The notes under the pieces are model-generated. The model saw only the letters and a list, made by a program, of their open reading frames with translations, searched no databases and was not told the DNA's origin. DNA of 8,001 nucleotides from JBBRYB01 sp038238115 (GTDB taxonomy: Bacteria; Actinomycetota; Actinomycetes; Propionibacteriales; Nocardioidaceae), in assembly GCA_038238115.1 (NCBI GenBank), contig JBBRYB010000114.1, forward strand, positions 1-8,001, read 5' to 3'. The position numbers and the translations under genes are program-made. Shown here in pieces: positions 6,283-8,001 of the stretch (position 1 is its first letter; every line of letters starts with the position of its first letter).

Positions 6283-7482
6283 ATGCCGTCCACCGATTTC
6301 GCCAACCTTCTGGGCGTGCTGATGATCGCCTTCGTGGCGCCGCTCGCGCTGGGGTTCGCGCCCCGACTCAAGATCCCGGCCGTTGTGCTGGAGATCGTCC
6401 TCGGCGTGGTCGTCGGCCCGTCGGTCCTCGGCTGGATCGAGCCCGATCTGCCCGTCCAGATCGTGGCTCTGCTGGGCCTGGCGATGTTGCTATTCCTCGC
6501 CGGTCTGGAGATCGACGTCCGTGCGCTAGGGGGCAGCCTGCTCCCGCTCGCCCTGGCTGGCTTTGTCATCTCCATGGCGGTGGCCTGGGTCGCCGGGCTC
6601 TCACTCGCCGCTGTGGGCTGGGTCGACGACCCGCTACTGCTGGCGGTGACGCTCTCAGCGACGTCCCTGGGTCTGGTCGTGGCGGTGCTCAAGGATTCCG
6701 GCCTGCTCGAATCCGCGCTGGGTCGAACCACCATCGCGGCATCATCGCTCGCCGACTTCGCTGCCGTACTCCTTCTGTCGCTGCTGTTCTCCGCCGACGG
6801 CAAGGGCACGGGTTCACGCCTGGTGTTGCTGGCCGTCTTCGCCGGGATCGTCGTCGCGGTCGGGACGGCGGTTGCGGTCGCCGGTCGCACCATGAAGGTG
6901 AGCGGCGTCCTGGTGCGGCTGCAGGACACGACGGCAGAGATCCGGGTCCGGGCCGCGATGGTGCTACTGATCGCCTTCGCCGTCGTTGCCGAGCGGCTGG
7001 GTCTCGAGAGCATCCTTGGCGCCTTCCTGGCCGGGGCTGCCGTGGCGGCTCTCGACAGGGACTCCCGGACCCACCCGCGCTTCCGAATCAAGTTCGATGC
7101 GATCGGTTTCGGGTTCCTGATCCCGGTCTTCTTCGTCACCAGCGGTCTGCGGCTCGACGTGTCCGGCCTGATCGACTCCCCCGGACAGTTGCTGCGGCTT
7201 CCTGTCTACGTCCTGGCACTGTTCCTCGCCCGCGGCGTACCTGCACTGCTTTACCTACGCCGCCTCGGAAGGGCCGACGCTGTGTCCGCTGCCCTGCTGC
7301 AGGCAACCAATTTGCCGTTCATCGTGGCCGCGACCCAGATCGGCACCCTCACCGGCAGAATGACCACACAGACGGCCACCGGCCTGGTGTGCGCCGGGCT
7401 GATCTCGGTGCTGGTGTTCCCGGCTCTAGCCGTCGCGGTGAATGCACGCGGCACTATCGGCACGGCGCCACCTCCGCACTGA
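6283..7482 (+). CDS. Cation:proton antiporter, CPA2 (Kef/NapA-like) family
   Basis: A complete 399-residue protein with about 11-12 hydrophobic segments and the usual length of a CPA2 membrane domain. Family marks are VVGPSVLGW (about 43-51), FLAGLEIDVRALG (71-83), LSATSLGLVVAVLKDSG (124-140, the discontinuous-helix region), LADFAAVLLL (156-165, with a conserved Asp) and GFGFLIPVFFVTSGLRLDV (275-293). There is no C-terminal TrkA-N/RCK domain, so it is a short, ungated type. Start ATG 6283 follows the upstream stop by 49 bp; its RBS is weak, and the frame continues upstream only as a shadow of the ThDP gene. It probably exchanges Na+ or K+ for H+ across the membrane. Its partner gene is beheaded, so it may now rely on read-through from the chimeric frame. 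Confidence 0.88.
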   Translation: MPSTDFANLLGVLMIAFVAPLALGFAPRLKIPAVVLEIVLGVVVGPSVLGWIEPDLPVQIVALLGLAMLLFLAGLEIDVRALGGSLLPLALAGFVISMAVAWVAGLSLAAVGWVDDPLLLAVTLSATSLGLVVAVLKDSGLLESALGRTTIAASSLADFAAVLLLSLLFSADGKGTGSRLVLLAVFAGIVVAVGTAVAVAGRTMKVSGVLVRLQDTTAEIRVRAAMVLLIAFAVVAERLGLESILGAFLAGAAVAALDRDSRTHPRFRIKFDAIGFGFLIPVFFVTSGLRLDVSGLIDSPGQLLRLPVYVLALFLARGVPALLYLRRLGRADAVSAALLQATNLPFIVAATQIGTLTGRMTTQTATGLVCAGLISVLVFPALAVAVNARGTIGTAPPPH

Positions 7483-7565
7483 CCGCAGGGTCTGCTCGAA
7501 CGTCCGCGACGCGGTTGCGATCCTCTGTTGTCGATTCCACATTGCGCTCGCACAGCATCTCGAGG

Positions 7566-7576
7566 GGCACTGTTGC
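7566..7576 (+). repeat. IS6-type terminal inverted repeat
   Basis: GGCACTGTTGC, identical to 3373-3383 and to the reverse complement of 3553-3563. Further similarity continues for about 10 bases with mismatches. Confidence 0.75.
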
Positions 7577-7610
7577 GTTCAGTCTTCGGACCGGGCACGA
7601 GACTGGTGTC

Positions 7611-7849
7611 ATGACATCCGCCTCCGCCTCCGCATTTGCTGGCTTTGGTTCCCTCGGGAGGTGATCTCGGTCGCGGTGCGCTGGTACCTGCGTTATGGGC
7701 TGTCCTACCGCGACGTCGAAGAGCTGCTGGCCGAGCGTGGTATCACGGTCGATCACGTCACCGTCTACCGGTGGGTGCATCGATTCACACCGGAGTTCGT
7801 CGAGGCCGCGCGGACGTGCCGTCATGTGCCCGGTAACCGCTGGTTTGTC
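7611..7849 (+). pseudogene. IS6-family transposase, N-terminal fragment, frameshifted
   Basis: From about 7649, frame 2 reads FPREVISVAVRWYLRYGLSY, then RDVEELLAERGITVDHVTVY, RWVHRF, and RWFVD with the first DDE-type Asp. This is a textbook start of an actinobacterial IS6-family transposase, including its helix-turn-helix region. The likely start ATG 7611 is in frame 3 and leads into AFAGFGS, where the family has GFRFPRE. A missing C in GGCTTT-GGTTCCC (about 7646) would join the two frames, so I infer a 1-bp deletion. After FVD the sequence departs from the family (ETYVKV expected) and ends at a TGA at 7874-7876. With frameshift and truncation it is inactive. A full protein would have about 230-260 residues. 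Confidence 0.8.
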
Positions 7850-7865
7850 GACGGTCGTGTTGGCG

Positions 7866-8001
7866 TGACCCCTTGAGATTGGTCCGCTCGTGTTGAGACT
7901 CGATGGCCCACGATGGTGGGTTAAGGAGGATCACCACGATGACTCGACGACGACATACTCCGGAGCAGATTGTCCGCAAGCTCCGCGAGGCCGACCGGCT
8001 G
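7866..8001 (+). mobile_element. IS3-family insertion sequence, left end (continues past window)
   Basis: The orfA start at 7939 identifies an IS3-type element. The boundary at 7866 is inferred from where IS6 sequence ceases and a TGACCCCTTGAGATTGG-type terminus begins; IS3-family ends often start with TG or TGA. The leader of about 70 bases contains the orfA ribosome binding site AAGGAGG (7923-7929). The second end is off the window, so the terminal repeat cannot be confirmed. Confidence 0.6.
7939..8001 (+). CDS. IS3-family transposase OrfA (first 21 residues)
   Basis: ATG 7939 is preceded by a strong AAGGAGG with 9-base spacing. The visible protein, TRRRHTPEQIVRKLREADRL after the Met, is the typical N-terminus of IS3-family OrfA, whose helix-turn-helix domain binds the element ends. 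In intact elements the ~100-residue OrfA is joined to the OrfB DDE domain by a programmed -1 frameshift. The gene runs off the window, so its integrity is unknown. Confidence 0.8.
   Translation, partial: MTRRRHTPEQIVRKLREADRL

Larger units (their letters stand above)
7566..7865 (+). mobile_element. IS6-family insertion sequence, left part
   Basis: The left terminus is GGCACTGTTGCGTTCAG starting at 7566, matching the repeats of the 191-bp element and IS26-like ends. The transposase follows within 45 bases, as usual in this family. The element stops shortly after the first catalytic Asp of the transposase (about 7849). The next ~16 bases cannot be assigned, and IS3-type sequence seems to start at about 7866. 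The right two-thirds of the element is missing from this point. Confidence 0.8.

Noticed and set aside
5610..7139. 509-codon open frame on the minus strand
   Set aside because: It is a shadow of the GC-rich ThDP and antiporter genes; the product is a low-complexity Ser/Arg/Thr/Pro-rich string without motifs.
7483..7565. Terminator after the antiporter
   Set aside because: I found no stem followed by a T-run in these 83 bases.
4680..7886. 12-base match GAGATTGGTCCG at 4680-4691 and 7875-7886, possibly another IS3 end
   Set aside because: Similarity does not extend either side. A match of this length is expected by chance in 8 kb of DNA, and no transposase remnant adjoins 4680.

Overview
The window is GC-rich DNA with strong G/C preference at third codon positions. 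Its gene content (a TusA-linked radical SAM protein, DoxX, CPA2 antiporter, and IS6- and IS3-type elements with actinobacterial-style transposases) points to an actinomycete. I cannot name the genus from sequence alone. It looks like an accessory region: two intact-looking modules are separated by about 3.5 kb of gene wreckage and mobile-element remains.

Left block (1-2037, + strand): the 3' part of a gene fusing a TusA-like sulfurtransferase domain to a radical SAM domain, whose start lies off the window. It is followed by a DoxX-type membrane protein and a small four-helix membrane protein translationally coupled to it (ATGA overlap). TusA and DoxX/DoxD families both occur in sulfur-compound metabolism, so a sulfur-linked redox or modification role is a reasonable guess.

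Middle block (2026-5643): a series of damaged or orphan genes. These are the frameshifted C-terminal end of a type II haloacid dehalogenase (- strand); a headless, frameshifted tyrosine recombinase with a stop at its conserved Trp (+); an intact orphan MerC-like membrane protein (-); a 191-bp element bounded by 13-bp IS6-type inverted repeats; a DUF3883 (NOV C-terminal, nuclease-like) gene broken by an apparent GA duplication; and a long unrecognised reading frame. That frame runs in phase into the C-terminal ThDP-binding domain of a pyruvate oxidase/acetolactate synthase-type enzyme.

Right block (5644-8001, + strand): the ThDP domain remnant, a complete CPA2-type cation:proton antiporter, an IS6-family transposase fragment with its left terminal repeat, and the start of an IS3-family element that appears to have cut into it. 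IS6-type ends at 3373-3563 and 7566 bracket the DUF3883-to-antiporter segment, so IS6-type replicative transposition, deletion and recombination probably built this region. I saw no tRNA, rRNA or CRISPR array. I found no convincing intact new defence or metabolic system. The most interesting leads are the TusA-radical SAM/DoxX module, the DUF3883 remnant and the small IS6-ended element.
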